Both the position numbers and the translations under genes were made by a program. From Symsagittifera roscoffensis (Eukaryota > Xenacoelomorpha > Acoela > Convolutidae): DNA of 64,000 nt. Below, piece by piece: positions 54,190 through 64,000 of this stretch (positions are counted from its first letter, which is position 1; the number at the start of each line of letters is the position of its first letter). The stretch lies in contig NC_087069.1 in assembly GCF_963678635.1 (NCBI RefSeq), forward strand, positions 33,005,090-33,069,089, read 5' to 3'. The notes under the pieces were generated by a model. That model saw nothing but the letters and a program-made list of their open reading frames with translations, was not told where the DNA came from and did not search any database.

Positions 54190-54560
54190 AGGCCGTGAGT
54201 TTTTTCTTTCATGAAAAATTCTTACAATTTGTTTAAGCTCTAATTATTGGTTCTATTTTTGATTTTTTGAAGTTAAGTTCATATTCATTTGCTAAAAAGA
54301 AGGCAAATTGCAAATTACGCTCTCCAATTACAAATAGAAAATTATAAATGGGAAAAAAGTCGATGATTTGTTGCTTCGAAAGTGGATTTTAGTTTTGCAG
54401 TCAGAATTTACAACGGAATAAAAATAAAACTTTTTGAATCAGTTTTCTTTAATTTGGTTAGTTTTAAGAAGAAAGTGTTTGTCTTAAAAGGTTCTTGAAA
54501 GTCAAAGAGCTTTGACGTGTTACACTTTTTCTTCGAAATTTGAGAAGTGAACAGATAAAT
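54190..54560. repeat. Dispersed repeat family B, diverged copy
   Basis: Ordered similarity to 50930-51230 (gttaagttcatattcatttgctaaaaagaaggcaaa...). Duplicated at 55996-56370. Confidence 0.45.
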
Positions 54561-54667
54561 ATAGTCATTTTTTTTCGGGTTCCTTGAGTTCATTGACATT
54601 TTTGCAACTCAATGTTGGCTTTATTGTGTAATTTAGCTTGTGTTTTTGAAAATAATGAATTGAACTG

Positions 54668-56473
54668 GGTTTGCTTTTCAGTCTTATTTTGAGCGAGAAG
54701 GTGTTATAATGGCAGAAACAGTCTTCATTTAAGGCGTAAAGAAATTAACTTTGATCTAGGAGAAGTAGTTTTTTAGCTTCATCTAGCGCCTCCACTACAA
54801 TATGAAATTTTTCTGTCAAATTGAATTTGTTATGTCAATTTTCAAAGCTGTAGTCAAATTGCTTTCATGACTCAATGAAACAATTTAGAAATTTTTTTTA
54901 TTTTTGTTAAGCTCACGGATAAGCAAGCGTTATCAAACTGGAATATAGTTTTTTTTCTAGCTATCAACTAGTTCAAGATAATCAGTTGAATCACTTGCTG
55001 ACTTCTTTTCTCTTCTCCTAACATCCTCCAGGCTGCTTCCACTTGTGGCTTGGAGTTAAAACAGTTGCCTTTTACGCTAAGATCTGGGTTTCGAGTCGTG
55101 ACCTTGTTTCATTCAGTATCAGGGAAATTGAAAAAAAAAATCAGAGAAAAGTGAATTGTTGGTTTTTTGTTTGTTCGTTCAAGGTTTGTCGGCCAAATTG
55201 TCACGACGGATTTTGATTGTGCTGTAGACAGTTTTCCTTGTAGTTACTAGTTCAATCGTTGTTCATTCTAATATCAGAGAGGACTTGAATGATTAAAAAA
55301 AAAATTCATAATTTTTTTTGGTTCAGTTGCTGTCTGCTCAAAGAATGTCGCCTTAGTTGCCATATCGCTTATTTTTTTGCTTTTAGCAATTTTCATTTTA
55401 GTTGCAAGTGCAACTGCTGTTCATTCTATTTTCAAGGGGGACTTGAAAGATTTCCAAAAAAAACGAAAAATCATTTTTTTTCGGTATAAGTCGTTGTTTG
55501 CTTAGTTGCAACATCACTGCTGTTTCTTGTGCTGTTAACAACTTTCATTGTAGTTTCAAGTGCCATTGTTGTCCATTGTTTCATAAATCATTACTTAAAA
55601 AAACTTTTTATATATTTTTTCGGCTCAACTCGTGTCTGCTCTAAGATTGTCGGCTTTGTTTCTTTTCGTAAATTTTGTTTCGTTGTTTATTCAAAATTCA
55701 AATTACTGAAATGTTTGCCTGGAATAAATTTATATCGAGACATATGAAAGTTTATGACCTGTTTTTTTTTCAAAATTTCTTTTTTTGGCTTTTATGTTTT
55801 TTTTTGTTGTATCGCAAGTGGTGCGCCTCTGTGAATATGGTAGGAAACTAATAGGATAATGAGAAACATCAGAACAGCAAATTTAAAATTTGCGCCTTAT
55901 AACAGATGGAAACGCTTTTTTCTGTGGATTGATCGCCAGGTTGATTAAAAATGTCATGGAGAAGTATTAATGAACGATTTGATTTATCACTTTTTAGGCC
56001 GTGAGTTTTTTCTTTCATGAAAAATTCTTACAATTTGTTTAAGCTCTAATTATTGGTTCTATTTTTGATTTTTTGAAGTTAAGTTCATATTCATTTGCTA
56101 AAAAGAAGGCAAATTGCAAATTACGCTCTCCAATTACAAATAGAAAATTATAAATGGGAAAAAAGTCGATGATTTGTTGCTTCGAAAGTGGATTTTAGTT
56201 TTGCAGTCAGAATTTACAACGGAATAAAAATAAAACTTTTTGAATCAGTTTTCTTTAATTTGGTTAGTTTTAAGAAGAAAGTGTTTGTCTTAAAAGGTTC
56301 TTGAAAGTCAAAGAGCTTTGACGTGTTACACTTTTTCTTCGAAATTTGAGAAGTGAACAGATAAATATAGTCATTTTTTTTCGGGTTCCTTGAGTTCATT
56401 GACATTTTTGCAACTCAATGTTGGCTTTATTGTGTAATTTAGCTTGTGTTTTTGAAAATAATGAATTGAACTG
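54668..56473. repeat. 1806-bp tandem duplication, unit 2
   Basis: Second unit; the right flank continues as unique AT-rich sequence from 56474. Confidence 0.93.
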
Positions 56474-57275
56474 GGTAGCTGGGATTTTGTGTCTCTTTAG
56501 ATCTTCTTGTTCAGTTTATTACCTTTGGTCACTTTACGCTAAGTTCTCTTTCAAAATAGATAAAATAGTATTAGGAAATAGACATGGAATATCTGGCACC
56601 AGATTTCACCAATAGTCCTACGAACAAACGGACAGAAATAATCTGTTCGTCCTCGCATTGAACATTTGATCTTTGTATTAAGATAAACTCGAATGGAAAA
56701 TCACTCTTTAACATGCTGTAATTTGGTTAATAGTTGAGAAGGATCCTGACAAAATTAGGCGAAAATATTTAGACGCGACCCCGTTAATATGAATTTTGAT
56801 GCATTTGGAAAAAGCAATTAAGAGTAAATTATAGTTTTATTTGTTCATTGGTCTGTTATTGCGCTCGAAATTTGTTGCTCAACACAAATTGAACTACCGA
56901 TATTGAATAAATAAATAAGGTACAAGAGTGTCAAAATAAACTAGTCTCGAATAAAAGGTATTCATCAGTGCCAAAAATATTAAACTGCTTCAAAATGTAG
57001 ATCAATTAAAACAGTTTAACTTTTATTCGAACTTCTTTCTCTTTTGTTGGAAAACGCTTACTTTGACGAAATTGTCTACTGCGTTTTAAATACTGTTCAT
57101 TTTTTTTATAGGTTCCATTAAATTTTAACAAATCTGTTTTGGTTTATTTTAAATTTTTTTGGTTTTGGCTTTTTCAATATCGGTTTCATGGCATCATTTT
57201 GCGGCGTTTAATGAGCTTAAAAAAGTTACTTTTGCGTGTGTTGCGGAAAAGATTTTTTTTTTTGCAAACTGTTTT
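56474..57275. other. AT-rich spacer, no gene seen
   Basis: Short frames only; no recognised repeat. Confidence 0.4.
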
Positions 57276-57720
57276 TTGCTCATGTTGTTATTGTAGCTAC
57301 TTCGATCGTTCATATTTGTGGGATCCAGGAGAGAGTTAGGGAAATATTGATCGTGAGCGTGTTTGGTCATATTGGTTTTGTCTAGTTTAATCTATCACTG
57401 CAGTTTCCCGTGGTCACTAGCGCCAAAATCGCCGTAGAATGCGAACCACCTGTTCCAGTGATATCGTCTTTGTGCTGGCACCTTCCCTCTGTATAGCACA
57501 CTCAAGATGGACGTTTTGATTTAGTTGTGAAACCCGTTCTAGGGGCCGTTTTGATTAGGTTGTGAAACCCGTTTCGGTGTGCGGTGAACCGAGTGAAACG
57601 CCATGCCCGGTTCAAGCGGGCAGTTTTTATTAGGGAGTAAAACCGAGAAAAACTCCCGTTACGTGGGGTTATGTGATGAGCTGCTGATATTTGGCAGCTT
57701 TTTCGGGATTCTCGCTTCGT
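57276..57720. repeat. Dispersed repeat family A, copy 3
   Basis: All core blocks are present in order (gttattgtagctacttcgat; tgtatagcacactcaag; aacccgttctaggggcc; gtgcggtgaaccgag; gaaacgccatgcccgg; cgagaaaaactcccgttacg; gctgatatttggcagc), with a small internal repeat of gttttgatt-gttgtgaaaccc. It is independent of the 6.48-kb duplication. Confidence 0.65.
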
Positions 57721-58699
57721 AACTTTTGCTCTGATCCTTTGTCAATTTTAAATTCTTCACTTGGCGTGTTTTTCTAAAATGAATTTCCTTGAAGGCAAAA
57801 CGGTACGAAGATTCTCGAATTTGGGTAGATCGTTGTTCGATTTTTTGTTTTTAAGGAATTTTCTTTTCGACTTTGGGGTTTTGTCTCATTTTTGACGAAC
57901 TGGGTTCCGTCTCATTTTCATCATGATTTTTTTGCTTCGTTGTCTTTCTTGTATCGCAAGTGGCGCGAAGCTTGACCCTTAAGTATTTCGGAACTATTCG
58001 TTTTGTTAACAAAAACACATTGGTCGTTCGTCACTCTGATTGCGCCCTCGAAAAAAATGTGTATCATATTCAGGTTTAGTGGCATTGTTTTATTAGTTTT
58101 CAACATAGGTCAGACTCTTATATGTGAAGAAAATTTACCGCAAATTCGGGTTTTTACTACGGGTAAAGGGTAACTTTAAGGACCATAGTCGACCGACAGC
58201 AAATTATCTGAACTAGCCTCTCTAAGTCCCAAATTTTACTCTGTAGCACTTAACAGTGTTTGTCGGGTCTCAAAATGCCAGTTTTCATCATCCGCACTAA
58301 GTTTTTGAAAACGCGTGAAATTGTAAGAAACTGCAGGGTTAATTAATTTTGTCACACTGATTTTTTTTATTTTTCTCGCTGAGAATGTTTCACGTCTCGC
58401 GAACATTTTTTTCTCCGTTCATTCGAGAAACAGTTCACTACGATGGAAAACCTAACGCAGACGGTGAAATTTGGCATTTTCAGACCCAGAAAAAATTAGT
58501 AAGTGCTTCAAATTAAAAATTGAGATTTTCAGTGAAGGTAGTTTTGATCATTTGCTGTGGGTCGATGTATAAATTTTGTTGTAATTCTAAATAAATGTTG
58601 TCCAAAATGTGCCTTAAATAGGTGTTTTAAAAGTGAACACCTAAATTTGCTTTTATTTTTGTCCAACCTGTAGGTGCTGATGATTAGTTTTTCTTAGGT
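57721..58699. other. Spacer with a repeat C core
   Basis: No gene. A repeat C-like core (gtatcgcaagtggcgcgaag) lies at 57950-57970. Confidence 0.4.
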
Positions 58700-59040
58700 C
58701 TTGCAATTTATATTCAGGCTCAATTTTTTTTTTTGCGATTTGACTTATGATTTCTTTGTAAGTTCAGTTCATTTCCTTTCTGAAAAGGAAGGCAAACTGC
58801 ATTATCGAACAGCAAAAGTAAAAAGTTAACGAAAAACGTAATAGACCTCTGGTTTCGAAAGTAGAATTTGATTTTTAAACTTCTCATCAGAATAAAAGTT
58901 TACTTGTTGATCCAGTTTTTCTCAAATTGGATAATCCTAATAAAAAAGTGTCAATCATAAATCGTTCTAGAATTTCAAAGAGTTTAAGGCCATCTACTTT
59001 TTTTGAAATTCGAAAGGTGAGTTTTTAATAGAACAAGGCA
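58700..59040. repeat. Dispersed repeat family B, diverged copy
   Basis: Ordered similarity to 50930-51250: gcgatttgacttatgatttc, agttcagttcatttccttt, aaaaacgtaatagacct, tgatccagtttttctcaaat and atcataaatcgttc. Confidence 0.45.
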
Positions 59041-59052
59041 GTTTTTTAGCAA

Positions 59053-59470
59053 GTGGATCTAAATTTGTGCACCCGAAATGCGCTGAGAGTATTTGTAAAT
59101 CAGCCAGTCATATTTTCCACAAAATTAAGCAATCAGGACTGTTGGAAAAAATCGATTATAAGCCCTCTTCATAAGAAAGACTCCAAATCGGACGTCGAGA
59201 GCTTTAAGCAAGTATCATTTTTTCCTATCGTTGAAAAAAAGTTTGAACAATGATTGTTCATATATCTGTACAAAGACCTCTATCAATTTTTCATGAATCA
59301 CAATACGGTTGCCGAAACGGACGGTCAGGCGTCATACAATTGCCAGTACTCCTGGAAAAAGTATTGAAAGCAGTAGTCAAATCGATATTATTTGTATGGA
59401 TAAAGAAAAAGCTTTTGACAGCGTAGGTCTCGGAATCTTATCTAAATCATTGAAGCTTTGAATCAGAAGA
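59053..59470 (+). pseudogene. Degenerate LINE reverse transcriptase fragment
   Basis: The first frame reads WKKSIISPLHKKDSKSDVE with FFPIVEKKFEQ (RT finger block: P-x-x-K, SLLP-x-x-K-x-FE). After shifts come HNQYGCRNGRSG (QHGFR-GRS block) and DKEKAFDSV (palm block A). Several stops and frameshifts. Not the same family as 5740-9601 at a glance. Confidence 0.65.
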
Positions 59471-62250
59471 CGATTGACTGAATGTCCCGTCAAATTTTTG
59501 AATTAAATGTCAATTGTAATTAATTGGTGATAGTTGTTAGCTTCAGGTTTTGCCCAAAAATAAAGTGTAGTAAACGTTTTTTTTTGAGATTTGTCACCAA
59601 AATCTAGTATGTCAGCAACGTAAATCTTTTTTGCCGAAAAAACCATCGAATATGGTGGCTGACACGTATCCGGCATGTCACTCACTGTTAAATGTAATTA
59701 ACTCTTCTTCCAGTTCATTTCAAATGACGTCACCTGATTCAATATAAGTTTCTACAGCCTATTGTTCCGACCGTTTCAGGAAGTCGGAAGCAGCAATGAC
59801 GTAGGTTGTGTTTGTCTTACGCCTATCGATCAACTCAAAAAAACTAGCAGAGCTTCAAAGGTGGTATCGTATTAAACCCTTTTTGGTGGTTTTTCGGATT
59901 TTAGCTAAAGAATATTTCAGCATTTTTTGTTTCATTTTTTAGTGCAAATTGCGAAGTTAACGACATTTTTTTTTGAATCTTTCCTTGTTTACTCTGATTT
60001 TTTCCTGTCGATTTTTTTGTGCTGCTGCCAAAAAATGGCTCTTTAATGAACTGGTGGGCGTCAGTTCTCCCATTATATTTACTCATTATATTTTCACTGG
60101 CTCAGAATTTTTTGGCGTTTTGCTAAAGTAAGTCTTGACTTATACTATTTTCTAGTATAAGGAGGAAATGGCAAACATTCATATCAATATCATCATGGTT
60201 GGTGTAACGTGTAGTGGTTGGATAGTAGGTATGGGTTTAGGATGCTTGTTAAGAGTTTTTAGAGTATTTTTTCTATGCCTAAATTTTTTGGTTGTTTTTC
60301 GGCGCTGGAAGACGTCGGCTTTAATTTCGTCGGCTTATTTTCCGAATAATTTTTTTTCGATTAAATTTCGTTGGTATTCTATAGCAGTGAATGGATTTTT
60401 ACATGTTGTTGGAAAAGTTCAAATCAACCTCCTAGACCCTTCTCAATAAAGTGAAAAAGTCAAAAAAAAATGTTAATTAAATTTTTTTTTGAGTTTTTTT
60501 TTCTCAGCTTGCGTAAAAAAAATGGTTCAAGCGTTGTGTTTATGGCATTCTTTTTGGTGCACATAAAATAGCCCATTAGTTTTTGTACTTTTTTGTGTTT
60601 AGTTTTTTGAGTTTTTTGACCTTTGATATTTCAATTTTTTTTCATTGGATTATAGTCCATATTTTGTAAATTTCATGTGAAAAACGAGGACCAAGCAAGT
60701 CTGCAGTCCTATCAAATCAGAATTAAATAAACTCAAAGTTTTCTGTAATTTCGTTCAAATTTGCTGGACACATTTTTTGTTTTCTTGTGTGAACTTGAGT
60801 TGCTGTCTGCTATTTTTCCTAATACACTTGTTCCATTCAATTAATTTTTGATAGTTCCAATGTTAAAAACAAACACAAATTTTTTTTAGTTTTTAATTTC
60901 TCAAATTTAAAATTTTTTTTACACGTCCAGATAGTATTGATACGGTTCTAGGGTCAGTCTTTTTTAAAATTGTTCTATGAAATGTATTTCTTATCTTTCC
61001 ATCAGTAGTAGTTTAGTTGCGTTTTTCTAATTGAGTTTTCTTCAGTTTTTTCTTCCTGTAAAATTGTAGTTTTTGTCCAATCGAAGTTTTTTTTTCTAGA
61101 AATTGAAATCGGCGTTTGTTTTTGGCCTCGGATTCTTGCAAAAACATTTGATTGTTCTTAGCCACTGTCTCTTTCTTGTTTTTTACCTTGTTTCATTCGA
61201 GTTTTTTTTTTGTGTCATGTCAAAAAAGTCAGAAAACGTTTTTTCGATCAGTTTGATGTTTACAAATGGTTTCATCGCGTGTCTTCTGAAAACCTTGATG
61301 AATTGCAGGCAGTGTTACTCGGCAGATAGAGAGAAACTAATAATGTTGCTTGTTTAATTTTCGAAATTATTTTGCTACAAATTTCCAATTTTATTTTTAA
61401 ACTTTTTTAATAGATTTTTTTCCATCGCAAGTGGTGCGAAGCTCTGCTTCTCCTGTGTTCAATTTCTCAAAATAACCTTCACGACAATTTTGTTGCAAAA
61501 TCAATTTTTGTGTTTTAATATTTGCTTTAACCGTTTTTATGTTTAATGAAGTAATAAATGTGTTGCGACCAGCAGTTACAATTATATCAAATTATAGGCA
61601 AAATCAATGATTGGAGAAACTTTCAGGTTTAAAGAAACTTCTGGTTATAATTGTCGGAAACATAAATAATTCAAAAAAAATGTCTTCCATACTTGAATTT
61701 CCCAGAAGCGCTGTTTTAAAGTTTTTGAAAATCCTTATTGATTAGCAGTTGTTATTGATTTTCCAAGTTATGCTGTGTCCACATGTAGTCAAAAAGTATG
61801 TGGAATCTAGATCTTTATCTAACATTTCTAACTTTTGCTTCGCAATTTTTACTTGAATCTATAAAGATTAAAAAGCGTTGCCAAATAATCTGGGTATTGT
61901 ACGAAAATTTTGTCGACGTGTTTTTAGGTTGAGCAAATCAATTTTCCGAGCGCTCCGAGAACACTATTAACACTCTAGTTTGACAAAAAAAATTGCAAAG
62001 CACCAGTCAAACATGACGTTTTTAAGCCCTTTTTGGGAAATTTTGACCAAAAAAAATGTTTTTTTTTTTCCGGGACGCGCTGTTCAAAATTAGTAGAGAT
62101 GTTGGCGCCAAAGGCCGAAAATAGATGTCAGAAAATAATACCAAAGGGACGATCCTTGGTTGGTAAGGGGAGCCAGTCTTTGCCGCTTCTTCGAATTCGC
62201 CTGAGATCTGGCGGCCTGCACGACTGAAATATGGAAATCGTAGTTTTCTT
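59471..62250. other. AT-rich intergenic DNA
   Basis: No supported gene. A 93-codon hydrophobic ORF (60168-60449) and an 84-codon one (61103-61357) are typical of T-rich DNA. A repeat C core lies at 61424-61457. A GC-richer patch at 62085-62225 has open frames on both strands with no recognised product. Confidence 0.35.
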
Positions 62251-62300
62251 AATGGTTCGCAGTTTTGCGAACCATTAATTGAAACGTATTGCGAACCATT
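62251..62300. repeat. Perfect 11-bp palindrome plus third half-site
   Basis: aatggttcgca (62251-62261), loop gttt, tgcgaaccatt (62266-62276); then ttgcgaaccatt again at 62289-62300. It lies 360 bp upstream of the GTPase gene. Confidence 0.6.
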
Positions 62301-62568
62301 TCTGTTTTTAGTTGAAACGCAAATTTCAATTTCATGCTCAGAGTTATCTGGCCAGGATTGCTTCGTTTTTTTTCGCAAAGGTTTGCGAGGTTTCATTGGC
62401 CTTGGTGTGAAATTTTTGGAAAGTTTGCTTGATTGGGCAATGTGTCGAAAGATTCTTTGCCCAAGCTATTTTAAGAGTTGCAAAATTAATGGAGTCAAAT
62501 CAAAGGTTTGCGTCATAGGCAAACAATTTGTCAAATTTGTTTGCCTGTCAGCGTTCTTGCGACAAATT

Positions 62569-62652
62569 AGAATTGATTTTCGTTTTCTTCGATACTAATT
62601 CGCAGTATATAGAATTGATTTTCGTTTTGTCCGATTTTAATTCGCCGTATAT
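62569..62652. repeat. 42-bp direct tandem repeat upstream of the GTPase start
   Basis: Two adjacent 42-bp units starting agaattgattttcgtttt, differing at a handful of bases, ending 8 bp before the ATG. They would lie in the promoter or 5' UTR. Confidence 0.75.
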
Positions 62653-62660
62653 CTTCCACG

Positions 62661-64000
62661 ATGGATGGTGTTCAATTTAAATATGTCGCTGAACTTATCA
62701 TAAAACCACTGGACACTTTCGAAGAACTTAAAAAGACAGTTGCCCGGTTCGAAAACTTGTGTTTCTTATATGAAGAAATTTGTGATAGCACAGAAGAGCA
62801 GAGGACTTTCAAGTTGCAGCTCTTCGAAGCTACTGAATTGAAAGATGCCGCGGAAAAACTGTTGGAGGGCAGAGAGCTCAAAGAGAACCTAGAGAAGGAT
62901 TCCGCTAAGGATTCAATGTCGGGCTACTGTTTTGCCAACCCGTCCATGAAGACGGACAACGCATTGAAGTTCAATTCGTGGAACGAAAAGGCTGAACAAA
63001 CGATTATTCAGTTGAAGGAAAGCATAGCTTTTCTGGATCATTACACGCGAGACACCGATATGGTGGAATCGAAGCTTCTAGCAAGACGAATGAAAGATAA
63101 ATGTTCGTTCGTTGAAACCAGTAACACTAAGCTGCAGATATATAAACTGCCGGCTTGTGTGGCTTATGAGGATTCAAAATCGAAGGTCAGACTGATCAGA
63201 GTTGGGCCACGAGACATAGACTCTCTGTTCAGACCGACCAAAGTGGTCATGATGACAGGAATGACAGGTTCTGGCAAGACTTTAATGATGAATGCGTTCG
63301 TGAACTACCTTTACGGAGTTGATTTTCATGACTCTTTTCGGTTTCAACTGGTCGAGAAAAGTCAGGAGAAGCGAGAACGAGACTTTGGCTCAGACTCAGA
63401 AGCGATGAGCATGACTTCTTGGGTGACTGGCTACGAGTTGAAATGGCAGACAGGCTTTCGGTTTGAGGAGAACCTTCTGCTAATTGATACACCTGGATTC
63501 TCAGATCCGCGTGGGTTATTAAGGGACCAGGAAATCATACAGAGCATTAAACAGTTTTTCGAAGACGACTCTGCGTGTATAGTTGGCGACATAGCATCAG
63601 TTGCTTTCATCATGAAAGCATCATCCAATAGGCTGACCAAGGAAGAAAAATATTGCATAGATCAGGTGCTTAGTCTGTTCGGGGTAGATTTGGGGAAAAA
63701 TTTGACAATTTTGTTTACTTTTTCCAACGACGAGGATCCGCCCGCCCTTGAGGTTGTCAGAGCCGACAAAATCCCTTTTATTGAATATCTTTGCATGAAC
63801 AATTGCAGCGTTTTTGGGAAACAAAACCCGATGAATAAACTTTACTGGGAGCAAAACGAAAAGGCGCTCGATTGCTTTTTCAAAACACTTTCAAATATTG
63901 AAGTTACCGATTTGAATCTAACGAAAGAAGTGTTGAAGGAACGCGATTGTTTGAAAATAGTTCTCGAAGATCTAAAGCGGAGAATCGGAGAATCTATATT
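62661..64000 (+). CDS. AIG1-like P-loop GTPase, 5' part, runs off the window
   Basis: Open from ATG 62661 to the last base (446 codons) with no stop. An in-frame TAA lies upstream, so the start is well placed. Residues 1-195 form a helical, charged N-terminal region. The G domain starts with VVMMTGMTGSGKT: G1/Walker A at residues 200-207. G3 is LIDTPGFSDPRG (D276-G279), followed by RDQEIIQSIKQFF. The segment ILFTFSNDEDPPALE (near 350-363) sits where related animal proteins have TFADG-x-PP. Helical sequence continues after residue 395. This combination marks a family of large metazoan P-loop GTPases related to AIG1/GIMAP proteins, often extended by coiled coils; their function is poorly known and sometimes linked to immunity. 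No N/TKxD G4 motif is evident, as in relatives. GC content is higher than in the surroundings and no intron is apparent. Confidence 0.8.
   Translation, partial: MDGVQFKYVAELIIKPLDTFEELKKTVARFENLCFLYEEICDSTEEQRTFKLQLFEATELKDAAEKLLEGRELKENLEKDSAKDSMSGYCFANPSMKTDNALKFNSWNEKAEQTIIQLKESIAFLDHYTRDTDMVESKLLARRMKDKCSFVETSNTKLQIYKLPACVAYEDSKSKVRLIRVGPRDIDSLFRPTKVVMMTGMTGSGKTLMMNAFVNYLYGVDFHDSFRFQLVEKSQEKRERDFGSDSEAMSMTSWVTGYELKWQTGFRFEENLLLIDTPGFSDPRGLLRDQEIIQSIKQFFEDDSACIVGDIASVAFIMKASSNRLTKEEKYCIDQVLSLFGVDLGKNLTILFTFSNDEDPPALEVVRADKIPFIEYLCMNNCSVFGKQNPMNKLYWEQNEKALDCFFKTLSNIEVTDLNLTKEVLKERDCLKIVLEDLKRRIGESI

Larger units (their letters stand above)
52862..54667. repeat. 1806-bp tandem duplication, unit 1
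   Basis: Recurs at 54668-56473. The junction gaactgGGTttgc shares ggt between the unit end (gaactgggtagc at 56474) and start (atccggtttgc at 52862). Differences seen are one-base length changes in T runs. Confidence 0.93.

Noticed and set aside
50391-56473. A satellite array or CRISPR-like repeat array.
   Set aside because: The repeats are long direct duplications present twice each, not short regular repeats with spacers.
60168-60449. A 93-codon membrane protein.
   Set aside because: Its F/L/V/I-rich composition is what T-rich DNA gives by chance; no conserved motif.
62022-62396. A 124-codon minus-strand gene near the GTPase.
   Set aside because: No recognised domain; it overlaps the palindrome and the upstream region of the GTPase, and the opposite strand is also open.

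Overview
This window is eukaryotic: it has spliced coding exons, non-LTR and LTR retrotransposons, tRNA-derived SINEs and long AT-rich stretches. Recognisable host genes are metazoan in type: a GDP-glucose phosphorylase (GDPGP1/VTC2-like), a kinesin-2 (KIF17/OSM-3-like) first exon and a P-loop GTPase of an AIG1-like family. I would call it an invertebrate animal and cannot place it further; no database search was possible.

Layout. 1-4684: decayed GC-richer coding sequence of unknown identity. 5740-9601: a nearly complete CR1-like LINE with four in-frame stops and one frameshift. 10300-17157: a two-exon GDPGP1-like gene whose 5.9-kb intron holds a dispersed repeat, an antisense LINE fragment, a leader fragment of the LTR element family and a solo LTR. 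14489-20969: unit 1 of a 6.48-kb tandem duplication that carries the last GDPGP1 exon and an orphan kinesin exon. 20970-24550 plus 47645-50634: unit 2, split by an LTR retrotransposon. 50391-56473: two further tandem duplications (1.47 and 1.81 kb) of repeat-rich DNA with a tRNA-type SINE. 56474-62660: mostly AT-rich DNA with repeat fragments and another LINE relic. 62661-64000: the 5' part of the GTPase gene, running off the window.

The main object is a 23.1-kb Ty3/gypsy-type retrotransposon (24551-47640) with 410-bp LTRs differing at one base and a TTAT target duplication. Its empty site survives in duplication unit 1. It carries gag, protease, a 1221-aa RT-RNase H-integrase polyprotein and, after pol, a block seldom this large in such elements: a hydrophobic frame, a 380-codon frame with no methionine, an env-like frame with a signal peptide, a further unknown frame whose ATG overlaps the env stop, and an antisense ORF. 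Its gag-protease segment is itself tandemly duplicated (4178 bp). Many of its frames carry stops or shifts although the LTRs are almost identical, so it either spreads in trans as a defective copy or uses recoding and splicing.

Four tandem duplications with 0-3 bp junction homology in one window suggest an unusually duplication-prone locus or an assembly problem. Both should be tested before biology is inferred.
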